Assembly (NCBI GenBank): GCA_015711875.1
Contig: JACVJG010000160.1
Location: forward strand, 1-6,857
Length of the DNA stretch: 6,857 nt
Source of the DNA: Candidatus Solincola jinzensis
GTDB lineage: Bacteria > Actinomycetota > Geothermincolia > Geothermincolales > RBG-13-55-18
Direction of reading: 5' to 3'
Positions 1 to 5,684 of this stretch are shown here, piece after piece (positions within the stretch are counted from its first letter, which is position 1; each line of letters begins with the position of its first letter). The notes beneath the pieces were generated by a model, which had not been told where the DNA came from, made no database searches, and worked only from the letters and a program-made list of their open reading frames with translations. Position numbers and translations under genes: made by a program.

Positions 1-595
1 TGCGCAGGACGTCGTCGCCGGTCTCGTGTCCGTAGCGGTCGTTGATCTCCTTGAAGCGGTCGATGTCGATAAAGAGTACCCCGAAGGACCATCCGTAACG
101 CTCTTTTTCCGCCAGCCTGAACTTCAGGTTCATCTCCGCGTAGCGGCGGTTGCCAACCTCGGTGAGGGGGTCGAGAAGGGCGATCCTCTGCAGCTCCTCT
201 ATGGCCTGCCTGGATAACACCCGTGGTGTGTTGTCGCTGAAGACCTCCACCGCCCCGATGACGCTCCCATCGGGGTCCTTTATGGGCGCCACGCGAATTG
301 CCACTGGAAGGCGGTATCCCTCGCGGTGATGCAGATAGGCCTCTTCCTCACGCGCGAGGCCATCCCGTAAGGTCTTGGCCGCCGGGCACAACGAGGTCTC
401 GCAGAGGTTGTTCCCCATATCGTCCACATGCTCCAGGATGTTCTCGCGGCAGAAGCGGCCGATGACCTCTTCGCTGCGGTAACCGGTGAGCCTCTCCGCT
501 CCCCGGTTCCAGTAGGTTATGCGCCTCTCAACGTCGACGAAATACACTCCATCGTAGAGGTTGTCCAGAAGGGACTTATAGAAACCGTCCTCCAT
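1..595 (-). CDS. PAS-GGDEF sensor diguanylate cyclase, 3' part beyond the left edge
   Basis: Only the first 198 codons are visible. Residues about 1-120 form a PAS sensor domain: NLYDGVYFVD, then ITYWNRGAERLTGY, EEVIGR, and a terminal PIKDPDGSVIGAVEVFSD strand. The GGDEF domain follows from LLDPLTEVGNRRY, with the metal and substrate region FIDIDRFKEINDRYGHETGDD reached just before the edge. The GG(D/E)EF signature itself lies outside, so catalytic competence cannot be judged. By family the product makes cyclic di-GMP from two GTP in response to a signal sensed by PAS. No membrane segment is seen, so it is probably cytoplasmic. The PAS domain carries cysteines in the order FC, LC, LCP (about residues 50-70). 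The start at 595 is chosen because GAGG (604-601) lies five bases upstream and the PAS reading begins at once; an in-frame ATG at 625 has no such site. Confidence 0.9.
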   Translation of the reverse strand, partial: MEDGFYKSLLDNLYDGVYFVDVERRITYWNRGAERLTGYRSEEVIGRFCRENILEHVDDMGNNLCETSLCPAAKTLRDGLAREEEAYLHHREGYRLPVAIRVAPIKDPDGSVIGAVEVFSDNTPRVLSRQAIEELQRIALLDPLTEVGNRRYAEMNLKFRLAEKERYGWSFGVLFIDIDRFKEINDRYGHETGDDVLR

Positions 596-843
596 ACGCA
601 CCTCGCATCGATCCCCCAAGCCCATCGGGTAACATGGCCGGGGCGTCCCGCTTCCACCGTCTCTCTTTTAAGGGCACGCAAAGCGCTAAAGGCGTCCCAA
701 ACCTCGCCGTTTTTTGCTTGCCCTGCCATTCGTAGCCAATTCGTTCTAGCGGCCTCGCCTTGCTTTTCTAGCTCAGAGCCTCTCCACATATATGCCCCGG
801 GGGGAAATGGCGTCGCCTCGACGACTCGTGGCGTTTGAAAAAT
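596..843 (-). other. Protein-like open frame without a recognisable start, next to the cyclase
   Basis: A minus-strand frame is open from just after a TAG (846-844) through the gap and continues over the first codons of the cyclase gene in another frame, to a stop at 517. Its translation has unusually protein-like composition: it includes QTPRVVEATPFPPGAY and, further on, KNGEVWDAFSALRALKRE. The only ATG (789) has no Shine-Dalgarno site. Codons such as CTA, AGA, CGA and GCA are frequent, unlike the C/G-ending codons of the neighbouring genes. I recognise no family. It may be a decayed gene, part of a dispersed repeat, or a chance frame over a structured leader. Confidence 0.2.
671..724 (-). 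other. Possible structured RNA element in the cyclase leader
   Basis: Arms at 671-676 and 719-724 (AGGGCA/TGCCCT) can pair and enclose two short hairpins: 684-686 with 692-694 (loop 687-691) and 699-702 with 709-712 (six-base loop). On the minus strand this is a three-way-junction shape lying 76-129 bases upstream of the cyclase start. The words GGGCAA and GGGACGC recall the c-di-GMP-I (GEMM) riboswitch, but the conserved receptor around the second word is absent and the pairing differs, so I do not assign it to that class. Short stems of this kind can arise by chance. Confidence 0.2.
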
Positions 844-981
844 CTACCCGACGACGGCTCGCCTGCCGCTTGCCCGCGTGCCGGCGCTGTTCTGTGGGCT
901 TCGCCTAAGCGGGCGCGCCGGCGAAAAAGCCATGGGCCACCGCTTGACGACGATTTCCCCATCCAATGATATGTTCCTCAT
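844..981 (-). CDS. Possible 45-residue leaderless small ORF, function unknown
   Basis: The ATG at 981 lies exactly seven bases downstream of the last base of a perfect TATAAT (993-988), so a transcript from that box would begin at the start codon. The product would start MRNISLDGEIVVKRWP and become rich in arginine, serine and alanine toward its TAG at 846-844. No ribosome binding site is present, consistent with a leaderless message but equally with a non-coding leader. No family is recognised. The basic, low-complexity second half resembles random translation of GC-rich DNA, so the protein itself is doubtful even if the promoter is real. It lies 248 bases upstream of the cyclase and may simply be the start of its long 5' leader. 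Confidence 0.25.
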   Translation of the reverse strand: MRNISLDGEIVVKRWPMAFSPARPLRRSPQNSAGTRASGRRAVVG

Positions 982-987
982 GTTCTC

Positions 988-993
988 ATTATA
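988..993 (-). promoter_or_regulatory. -10 box TATAAT, probable promoter toward the diguanylate cyclase
   Basis: A perfect TATAAT on the minus strand, with an expected start of transcription near 981. No good -35 hexamer is found 16-18 bases upstream; that stretch is G/C-rich. If used for the cyclase, it gives a leader of roughly 385 bases. Confidence 0.45.
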
Positions 994-1228
994 GGATTTT
1001 CCCCCGATGCGGGCGGAAAAAAACTTGCGGATAACGGCGTCGCGCCTTGCGGCCTCGCAGCAAATCCACCACTTTCGCATACTTGCCGATGGACGGGTTT
1101 TCGGGGGATAGCACGGCGCCGGCAAGGCAAAGACGTTGGCGCCGGGGGGATTCAGCGCTCGGCTTGGAGGGGATCGCGGGACGGATCGGCTCCTCTTTTA
1201 GGCGACGCCAGTAAACCGCGCCGAAACC
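989..1228 (-). other. Protein-like open frame ending at the -10 box, no start codon
   Basis: This minus-strand frame is open for 79 codons from a TGA (1231-1229) to a TAA (991-989) that sits inside the TATAAT box. The translation looks coding: AVYWRRLKEEPIRPAIPSK near the beginning, then SPENPSIGKYAKVVDLLRG and YPQVFFRPHRGKIL at the end. There is no ATG; the only GTG, about 42 codons before the end, has no ribosome binding site. I recognise no family. A gene remnant, a piece of a dispersed repeat, or chance are all possible. Confidence 0.25.
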
Positions 1229-1254
1229 TCAGCCCTCTTTAACGCTGTTTACTG
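1209..1254. repeat. 8-base inverted repeat CAGTAAAC / GTTTACTG
   Basis: Perfect arms at 1209-1216 and 1247-1254 flank a 30-base loop. One extra G-T pair can extend the stem. It is AT-rich compared with its surroundings and lies about 200 bases downstream of the phosphate transporter stop. No T run follows on either strand, so it is not an ordinary intrinsic terminator. Confidence 0.5.
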
Positions 1255-1455
1255 AGATGCACGTCGTTTTCGCATCCCTGTGCAAGGATCTATGGCGAGA
1301 TGCGGGCTGCCGGAGGCCTGGGGGAGGGACGTATGGTCCACGCTCAAGCGGGGATGATGCCGGGAGAGTAAGGTGCTTTGCGAGGGATTGCCCTGAACTT
1401 TCTCCCGCAGGTGTTCCTGCCAGCTTCACACAGAAGGACCGCGGGCAGAGTGCGG

Positions 1456-3135
1456 TTACAGTTTGGCCAGCTCGCCCGTGGTCACGTGCCCCACGTTGTT
1501 AGCGAGGTCGCCCACGCGTTCCAGGTTGCTCAAAGTGTCCAGGAAGATGACCCCGGCGGTGCCGTCGCATTCCCCGCGGTTCAGCCGCTTGAGGTGGTTG
1601 CGACGGAACTGAGAGGCTTTTTCGTCCACGATATGCTCCAGGTTCTGGAAGTGGCGCGCCGACTCCGCGTCCTGCCTCTCGAAGGAATCGATGATGCCCT
1701 CATACATCTCGAAGGTGATGGCCGAGATATCCTCGAGCTCCGCCGTAGCGGCGTCGGTGAAGTTGAACCCGCCCTCGGCTTTGTTCGCCGCCAGGTACAT
1801 GATGTTCTCGGCATGGTCTCCGATGCGCTCGATGTCGTTGACGGCGTGCATGTACCCTACCAGTTTCTCGGATTGCTCGTCGGCAAGGGGTTCCTGGGAT
1901 AGCTTGGAAAGATACTCGGTGACGGAATGAGCGAGTCCGTCCACGATGGATTCCATCTCCAGGAGTTGCTTCTTGCCCGCGCGGTCCATCTTCCTGAGGT
2001 ATCCGACGGAAGAATGGAGCATCTCCAGCGTAAGGCGGCCCATGCGCACTATCTCCTTGCGGGCCATCTCCAGGGCCAGCGCGGGGCTGTGGAAAATGCG
2101 GGGGTCCAGGAACAGAGGGTCGCGCTCGACCACTTTCTCCTCCCCGCGCCTTATCTTTTTCACCAGCCAGATGAACTGGTTGAGAAAAGGGAGCCACAGC
2201 AGGCTCATGGTGAGGTTGAAAAAAGTATGGAACCAGGCTATCTGGCGGGCGATGTTGTCGGGCGAGGATCCGAACAACTCGGCGATGCGGATGGTAAGGC
2301 CTGGAAGCCAGGGTAGAAAGGGCAGGAAGATGACGGTACCCGATATATTGAACAGGTAATGTGCGAGGGCCACCCGCTTGGCAGGAAGGCTGGCACCCAG
2401 GCTGGCGATCCAGGCGGTGATGCAGGTGCCGATGTTGCAGCCTAGGATGATGGGGATGGCGATTCGCAGGGCCTCTCTCGGTTCGGCGTTGCCGGCCGTC
2501 AAGACCCCGGCCGCGGCCATGGCGATGACCATTCCGGTAGTGGCGGATGAGCTCTGCACCAGGCTGGTTATGACGATCCCCAGCAGCAGGCCCAGAAACC
2601 AGTTGCCGCCATAACGGGTGAGCCAGTTCTCGAAGGTGCCCGATGAGCTCAGGGGGGCCAGCCCCCCCTTCATCAGTTCTATGCCCAGGAAGAGAATGCC
2701 GAAGCCGAGTAGGATCTGTCCGGTGTATTTGACCACGCGTCTCTCTCCCATCAGATATACGAGGAAGCCCAGCCCTATGCACGGGAAGGAGAGGGTCTTC
2801 ACGTTGAAGGCCACGATCTGTCCGGTCACGGTGGTGCCGATATTGGCGCCGAAGATCACCGCCACCGACTGAGTGAAGGTCATGAGCCCCGCGTTGACCA
2901 GACCCACCAGCATCACCGTGGTGGCGGAGGAGCTCTGGATGAGGGCCGTGACCCCGGCGCCCACGGCAAGGCCGCGCAGGCGCTTGCGGGTGAGGTTTTC
3001 CAGCAGCTTGCGCAAGCGGTCGCCCGCCGCCAGCTGCAGGCCCTCGCTCATGAGGTACATGCCGAAAAGGAAAAGCCCGAGGCCTCCGATGAGGACGATG
3101 ATCCCAAACCAGATCGAGGTCGCTTCCAGCTTCAT
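1456..3135 (-). CDS. Na+/phosphate cotransporter, NptA/YjbB type, with C-terminal PhoU-like domain
   Basis: The 559-residue product is a membrane protein predicted to move inorganic phosphate with sodium. It has two inverted Na/Pi-cotransport repeats, each with the family hallmark QSSSATT (residues about 67-73 and 194-200) and each followed by a G-(A/C)-NIGT motif (96-102 and 232-238). About eight hydrophobic segments fill residues 5-325. A cytoplasmic PhoU-like helical domain covers about 350-555, with the metal-binding type motifs NDIERIGDHAENI (433-445) and LSNLERVGDLANNV (535-548). Length and order match the bacterial family. The frame is open to an ATG at 3273, but the start at 3135 is preferred: the hydrophobic region begins right there, GGGAG lies eleven bases upstream (somewhat far), and a good promoter lies inside the extra 46 codons. 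YjbB-type proteins are linked mainly to phosphate export or homeostasis; transport direction cannot be read from sequence. No partner gene is adjacent. Confidence 0.93.
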   Translation of the reverse strand: MKLEATSIWFGIIVLIGGLGLFLFGMYLMSEGLQLAAGDRLRKLLENLTRKRLRGLAVGAGVTALIQSSSATTVMLVGLVNAGLMTFTQSVAVIFGANIGTTVTGQIVAFNVKTLSFPCIGLGFLVYLMGERRVVKYTGQILLGFGILFLGIELMKGGLAPLSSSGTFENWLTRYGGNWFLGLLLGIVITSLVQSSSATTGMVIAMAAAGVLTAGNAEPREALRIAIPIILGCNIGTCITAWIASLGASLPAKRVALAHYLFNISGTVIFLPFLPWLPGLTIRIAELFGSSPDNIARQIAWFHTFFNLTMSLLWLPFLNQFIWLVKKIRRGEEKVVERDPLFLDPRIFHSPALALEMARKEIVRMGRLTLEMLHSSVGYLRKMDRAGKKQLLEMESIVDGLAHSVTEYLSKLSQEPLADEQSEKLVGYMHAVNDIERIGDHAENIMYLAANKAEGGFNFTDAATAELEDISAITFEMYEGIIDSFERQDAESARHFQNLEHIVDEKASQFRRNHLKRLNRGECDGTAGVIFLDTLSNLERVGDLANNVGHVTTGELAKL

Positions 3136-3201
3136 ACAGGTTTGTTCTCCCGGGCGAAGACGCCCCTCGGCCTCGGCATTCCGTTCCAGTTCCAAGGCGA
3201 C

Positions 3202-3230
3202 ATTATATATGCGGCGATAGCAGTCGACAA
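3202..3230 (-). promoter_or_regulatory. Sigma-70-type promoter of the phosphate transporter
   Basis: On the minus strand, TTGTCG (3230-3225) is separated by exactly 17 bases from a perfect TATAAT (3207-3202). Transcription should begin near 3195, giving a leader of about 60 bases to the ATG at 3135 and excluding the upstream ATG at 3273. A CTGTCA word (3240-3235) followed ten bases later by TTGTC faintly resembles a Pho box, but the usual repeat spacing is eleven and the second copy is poor. Confidence 0.7.
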
Positions 3231-3250
3231 GTGCTGACAGCCGCCGTGGC

Positions 3251-3278
3251 GGGATGTCCGATAATGGACCCATATCCC
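3251..3278. repeat. Nested palindrome, possible operator
   Basis: GGGATGTCC (3251-3259) can pair with GGAC (3266-3269) and ATCCC (3274-3278), interrupted by four bases, around a central GATAAT (3260-3265). It lies about 20 bases upstream of the -35 box of the transporter promoter, a plausible place for a regulator. Confidence 0.35.
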
Positions 3279-3319
3279 TGTCTACCTGCGCTTTTAGCTG
3301 TTACCGCCTCGTTGATTTG

Positions 3320-3346
3320 TTGACGCCATGCATGCCAGATGATAAT
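3320..3346 (+). promoter_or_regulatory. Candidate promoter of the enoyl-CoA hydratase / acyl-CoA dehydrogenase operon
   Basis: TTGACG (3320-3325) and GATAAT (3341-3346) are separated by only 15 bases. The alternative TTGTTG (3317-3322) gives an 18-base spacer. Either would produce a leader of about 190 bases. The -10 box overlaps the palindrome at 3335-3350. Confidence 0.4.
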
Positions 3347-3350
3347 CTGG
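3335..3350. promoter_or_regulatory. Palindrome CCAGAT-GATA-ATCTGG over the -10 box, probable operator
   Basis: A perfect six-base inverted repeat with a four-base centre, extendable by a G-T and a T-A pair (3333-3352). It covers the candidate -10 box of the acyl-CoA operon, the classic place for a repressor such as those of the TetR or GntR families that control fatty acid genes. No regulator gene is in the window, so the factor is unknown. Confidence 0.4.
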
Positions 3351-3474
3351 TAAAGGTTCGCCAGAGAGGAGGGGTCGCCCCGATGGACTGCCCTCCTATG
3401 GTTTCTCCTTTCCGAGGGAAGTGATTCTCACCCTAGGATGCAGGAGCCGGCGCAGCCCGGAAACACAGGAGGAG

Positions 3475-3540
3475 GTGAGATCCGGTTACCCAGGCCGCTC
3501 TCCCCTTGTCGGTCGTCCGTTCGCGTTCAAAGTGAGGTGA
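3475..3540 (+). CDS. Possible 21-codon upstream ORF ahead of the enoyl-CoA hydratase
   Basis: A GTG at 3475 opens a 21-codon frame whose TGA (3538-3540) abuts the GAGG Shine-Dalgarno element of the hydratase, three bases before its ATG. An AGGAGG run lies just upstream but only about two bases away, closer than usual for initiation. Translation of it could couple to the hydratase. The peptide resembles nothing I know and the frame may be chance. Confidence 0.15.
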   Translation: MRSGYPGRSPLVGRPFAFKVR

Positions 3541-3543
3541 AAA

Positions 3544-4335
3544 ATGGCGTATGACTACGAGCTGGTGAAGGTCGAGATAGCAGATGGCGTGGCCACCATG
3601 ACCCTCAACCGTCCCCCCTTGAACCCCCTCAACGCCGATCTCTTCATGCAGATAGGGCAGTGCGCCCGGGAGCTCTCCGTAGACGACGAGGTCAGGGCGG
3701 TGGTGCTCACGGGAGGGGAGAAGAACTTCGCCGCGGGAGCGGATATCAAGGAGATGGTAGAACAGACCCCGGTGATGATCTCCAAGTTCATCGGCATCGC
3801 CCAGGCGAGCTTCACGGCGGTGGAGGACATCCCCAAGCCGGTGATCGCGGCCATAAACGGTTTCGCCCTGGGAGGGGGTTGCGAGCTGGCTATCTGCGCC
3901 GACTGGCGCTATGCCCATGAAGACGCCAAGATAGGGCAGCCGGAGATCCTGCTGGGGATCATCCCCGGGGCAGGGGGCACCCAGAGGCTGCCGCGCCTGA
4001 TAGGTCCCGCCAAGGCCAAGGAGATGATCTACAGCGGCCGTTTCTACAGCGCCCAGGAGTGCCTTGAGATGGGCCTGGTACAGAAGGTGGTCAAGGGAGA
4101 GGAGTCGGTGATCGAATACGCCCGCAAAGTGGCCTCCAAATACGCCAACGGACCAGCGGTGGCACTGGCCATGGCTAAGAAGGCTATCAACAAGGGCATG
4201 GAGTGCTCCATAGAAGAGGGGCTGCTAATAGAGGCGCACGGGATCGCGCTGTGTTTCGGCTCCGAGGACCAGAAGATAGGTATGCGCACTTTCCTCGAGG
4301 AAGGCCCCGGCAAGGCCAAGTTCGTGGGAAGGTAG
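3544..4335 (+). CDS. Enoyl-CoA hydratase / crotonase family protein
   Basis: The 263-residue protein has the normal length and layout of a soluble crotonase. By family it adds water across trans-2-enoyl-CoA to give 3-hydroxyacyl-CoA. Oxyanion-hole segments are visible as [10 protein letters not shown] (62-71) and [11 protein letters not shown] (106-116). Both catalytic glutamates of true hydratases are present, E114 in GGGCE and E134 in GQPE, separated by 20 residues as in rat mitochondrial hydratase, followed by [15 protein letters not shown]. This favours a hydratase over isomerase or hydrolase members that lack one of them. The C-terminal helical region (about 190-263) is intact. The start follows GAGG with a six-base spacer. 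The acyl-CoA dehydrogenase begins 91 bases downstream on the same strand with no terminator between, so they are probably co-transcribed. Chain-length preference is unknown; the sequence resembles clostridial-type crotonase. Confidence 0.95.
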   Translation: MAYDYELVKVEIADGVATMTLNRPPLNPLNADLFMQIGQCARELSVDDEVRAVVLTGGEKNFAAGADIKEMVEQTPVMISKFIGIAQASFTAVEDIPKPVIAAINGFALGGGCELAICADWRYAHEDAKIGQPEILLGIIPGAGGTQRLPRLIGPAKAKEMIYSGRFYSAQECLEMGLVQKVVKGEESVIEYARKVASKYANGPAVALAMAKKAINKGMECSIEEGLLIEAHGIALCFGSEDQKIGMRTFLEEGPGKAKFVGR

Positions 4336-4426
4336 GGCGCATACTCGATGACATAGATGGGCAGTGCCCGATGAAGTGAGGGAAGAGAACCCAACCAGGA
4401 GTTCGAAGAGGTAAGGAGGTTCATTA

Positions 4427-5596
4427 ATGGTCGATTTCGAACTCACGGAAGAGCAAAAAGCGGCATGCAAGATGGCCCACGAGTTCGCGCTCAACGAGAT
4501 GCGTCCCATCGCCCTTGAGTGCGACAAGGAGGGCAAGATACCCGAGGACCTCATCAAGAAGGCCGCCGCGGCCGGGCTCACCGCCATGGCCATTCCCGAG
4601 GAATACGGTGGAGGCGGGCTGGACCAGCTCACCGCGGCCATGGTCAGCGAGGAGCTCTTCTGGGGTTGTGCGGGAATCGCCACCACCCTGGGAGCCAACA
4701 GCCTGGCTACCACGCCCATGATGATCGCCGCCAACGACGAGCAGCGCAAGAAGTATTTCCCGCGCCTCTGCGACCCCGACGACCCCAAGTTCGCTGCTTT
4801 CTGCCTCACCGAGCCCGGGGCGGGGTCCGACGCGGCCGCCATCTCCACCACCATCCAGGAGACGGATGACGGCTACATCCTCAACGGCCAGAAGTGCTTC
4901 ATCACCAACGGCGGTATAGCGGACTTCTATACCGTCTTCTGCACCTTCGACAAGGAGAAAAAATACGGCGGTATCGGCGCGGTCATCGTGGAGCGCGCTT
5001 ATGAAGGCGTGTCCATCGGCAAGAAGGAAGACAAGATGGGCATCCGCGCCTCCAACACCACCGAGGTCATCTTCGACAACGTCAAGGTGCCCAAGGAGAA
5101 CCTGCTCGTGCCCATGGGCCAGGGCTTCTACAACGTCATGACCACCCTGGACCTCACTCGCGCCAGCGTGGCGGCGGCGGGAGTGGGTGTGGCGCGTGCC
5201 GCCTTCGAGGAGGCTCTCAAGTACGCGAAGGAGAGAGTGCAGTTCGGGCGCCCCATCATCGCCCAGCAGTCCATCAACTTCATGCTGGCGGAGATGGCCA
5301 TGAAGATCGAGGCCGGGCGTCGTCTCTACCAGCTCGCGGCCTGGAAGGCCACCAAGGGACTACCCTGCTCCCTGGAGTCCTCTTACGCCAAGGCCTTCGG
5401 CGGGGACCTCGCCATGGAGGTCACCACCAACGCGGTGCAGATCCACGGTGGCTACGGCTACATGAAGGAGTACCTGGTGGAGAAGCTCATGCGCGACGCC
5501 AAGATCATGCAGATCTACGAGGGCACCGCGCAGATCCAGAGGCTGGTCATCGGCGCCAACCTCATGGGCATAACCGACGCCTATCCCTGGGGCTAA
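4427..5596 (+). CDS. Acyl-CoA dehydrogenase, FAD-dependent
   Basis: The 389-residue protein is a full-length short/medium-chain type acyl-CoA dehydrogenase. It oxidises acyl-CoA to trans-2-enoyl-CoA, normally passing electrons to electron-transfer flavoprotein. Domains in order: N-terminal helical (about 1-120), middle beta domain with the FAD and substrate segments FCLTEPGAGSDA (125-136) and CFITNGG (157-163), and C-terminal helical domain with RVQFGRPI (270-277), QIHGGYGY (338-345) and the active-site stretch MQIYEGTAQIQR (361-372). The glutamate at 365 is the catalytic base position. The start has an excellent AAGGAGG with a seven-base spacer. Its product is the hydratase's substrate, so the two genes form a minimal beta-oxidation (or butyryl-CoA-type) pair. 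No etfAB, thiolase or hydroxyacyl-CoA dehydrogenase is in the window. Exact substrate (butyryl, longer, or branched) cannot be assigned. Confidence 0.96.
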   Translation: MVDFELTEEQKAACKMAHEFALNEMRPIALECDKEGKIPEDLIKKAAAAGLTAMAIPEEYGGGGLDQLTAAMVSEELFWGCAGIATTLGANSLATTPMMIAANDEQRKKYFPRLCDPDDPKFAAFCLTEPGAGSDAAAISTTIQETDDGYILNGQKCFITNGGIADFYTVFCTFDKEKKYGGIGAVIVERAYEGVSIGKKEDKMGIRASNTTEVIFDNVKVPKENLLVPMGQGFYNVMTTLDLTRASVAAAGVGVARAAFEEALKYAKERVQFGRPIIAQQSINFMLAEMAMKIEAGRRLYQLAAWKATKGLPCSLESSYAKAFGGDLAMEVTTNAVQIHGGYGYMKEYLVEKLMRDAKIMQIYEGTAQIQRLVIGANLMGITDAYPWG

Positions 5597-5612
5597 GACG
5601 CATAGACGCGAT

Positions 5613-5640
5613 AAAGGGGACGCCCGCGGGCGTCCCCTTT
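5613..5640 (+). terminator. Intrinsic terminator after the acyl-CoA dehydrogenase
   Basis: A perfect 28-base palindrome (half-site AAAGGGGACGCCCG) begins 16 bases after the stop codon. It forms a stem of about 12 pairs with a short loop and ends in TTTCGCTTT. The A and T ends are symmetrical, so it could work in both directions. The T tract is short, but the stem is very strong. Confidence 0.8.
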
Positions 5641-5669
5641 CGCTTTGAAGGCATGCGGGCTTTCGCCGG

Positions 5670-5678
5670 TGTTATCAT
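5670..5678 (+). promoter_or_regulatory. Extended -10 promoter of the dehydratase-like gene
   Basis: TG-T-TATCAT matches an extended -10 element (TGnTATAAT with one mismatch). There is no good -35 box at the normal distance. The last base of the hexamer is seven bases before the A of the ATG at 5685, so transcription should start at or next to the start codon. Confidence 0.5.
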
Positions 5679-5684
5679 TCTCTC

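Larger units (their letters stand above)
596..1455. other. Intergenic region of about 860 bases without a convincing complete gene
   Basis: This gap lies between the cyclase start and the phosphate transporter stop; both genes point left. It contains a perfect TATAAT on the minus strand at 993-988, protein-like minus-strand frames without good starts, an 8-base inverted repeat at 1209-1254, and possible RNA stems at 671-724. Just past the transporter stop is a small hairpin (GCAGG/CCTGC, 1407-1420) with no T run, so no clear intrinsic terminator is seen there. Part of the interval (about 660-800) looks richer in A/T than the flanking genes. Confidence 0.6.
3136..3543. other. Divergent intergenic region between the phosphate transporter and the acyl-CoA operon
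   Basis: About 400 bases hold a good minus-strand promoter (3202-3230), a weaker plus-strand promoter (3320-3346), two palindromes that both contain GATAAT (3251-3278 and 3335-3350), and a purine-rich AGGAGGAGG at 3467-3475 that is not followed by an ATG. The part between 3274 and 3135 is open in frame with the transporter but is more likely its leader. Confidence 0.6.

Noticed and set aside
692..725. c-di-GMP-I (GEMM) riboswitch ahead of the diguanylate cyclase
   Set aside because: Only GGGCAA and GGGACGC words match; the conserved bases after GGGACGC, the usual spacing with a well-closed GNRA hairpin and the 3' helix are missing.
1700..2782. Long reading frame opposite in phase within the transporter gene (360 codons)
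   Set aside because: It is a shadow of the transporter in another frame; its translation is rich in R, H, P and G with no domain motifs.
3225..3240. Pho box in front of the phosphate transporter
   Set aside because: CTGTCA and TTGTC are ten rather than eleven bases apart and the second copy is poor; not enough to claim PhoB control.
3136..3273. 46-codon N-terminal extension of the phosphate transporter
   Set aside because: It contains a good promoter (3202-3230), precedes the conserved hydrophobic start, and has no family counterpart I know of.
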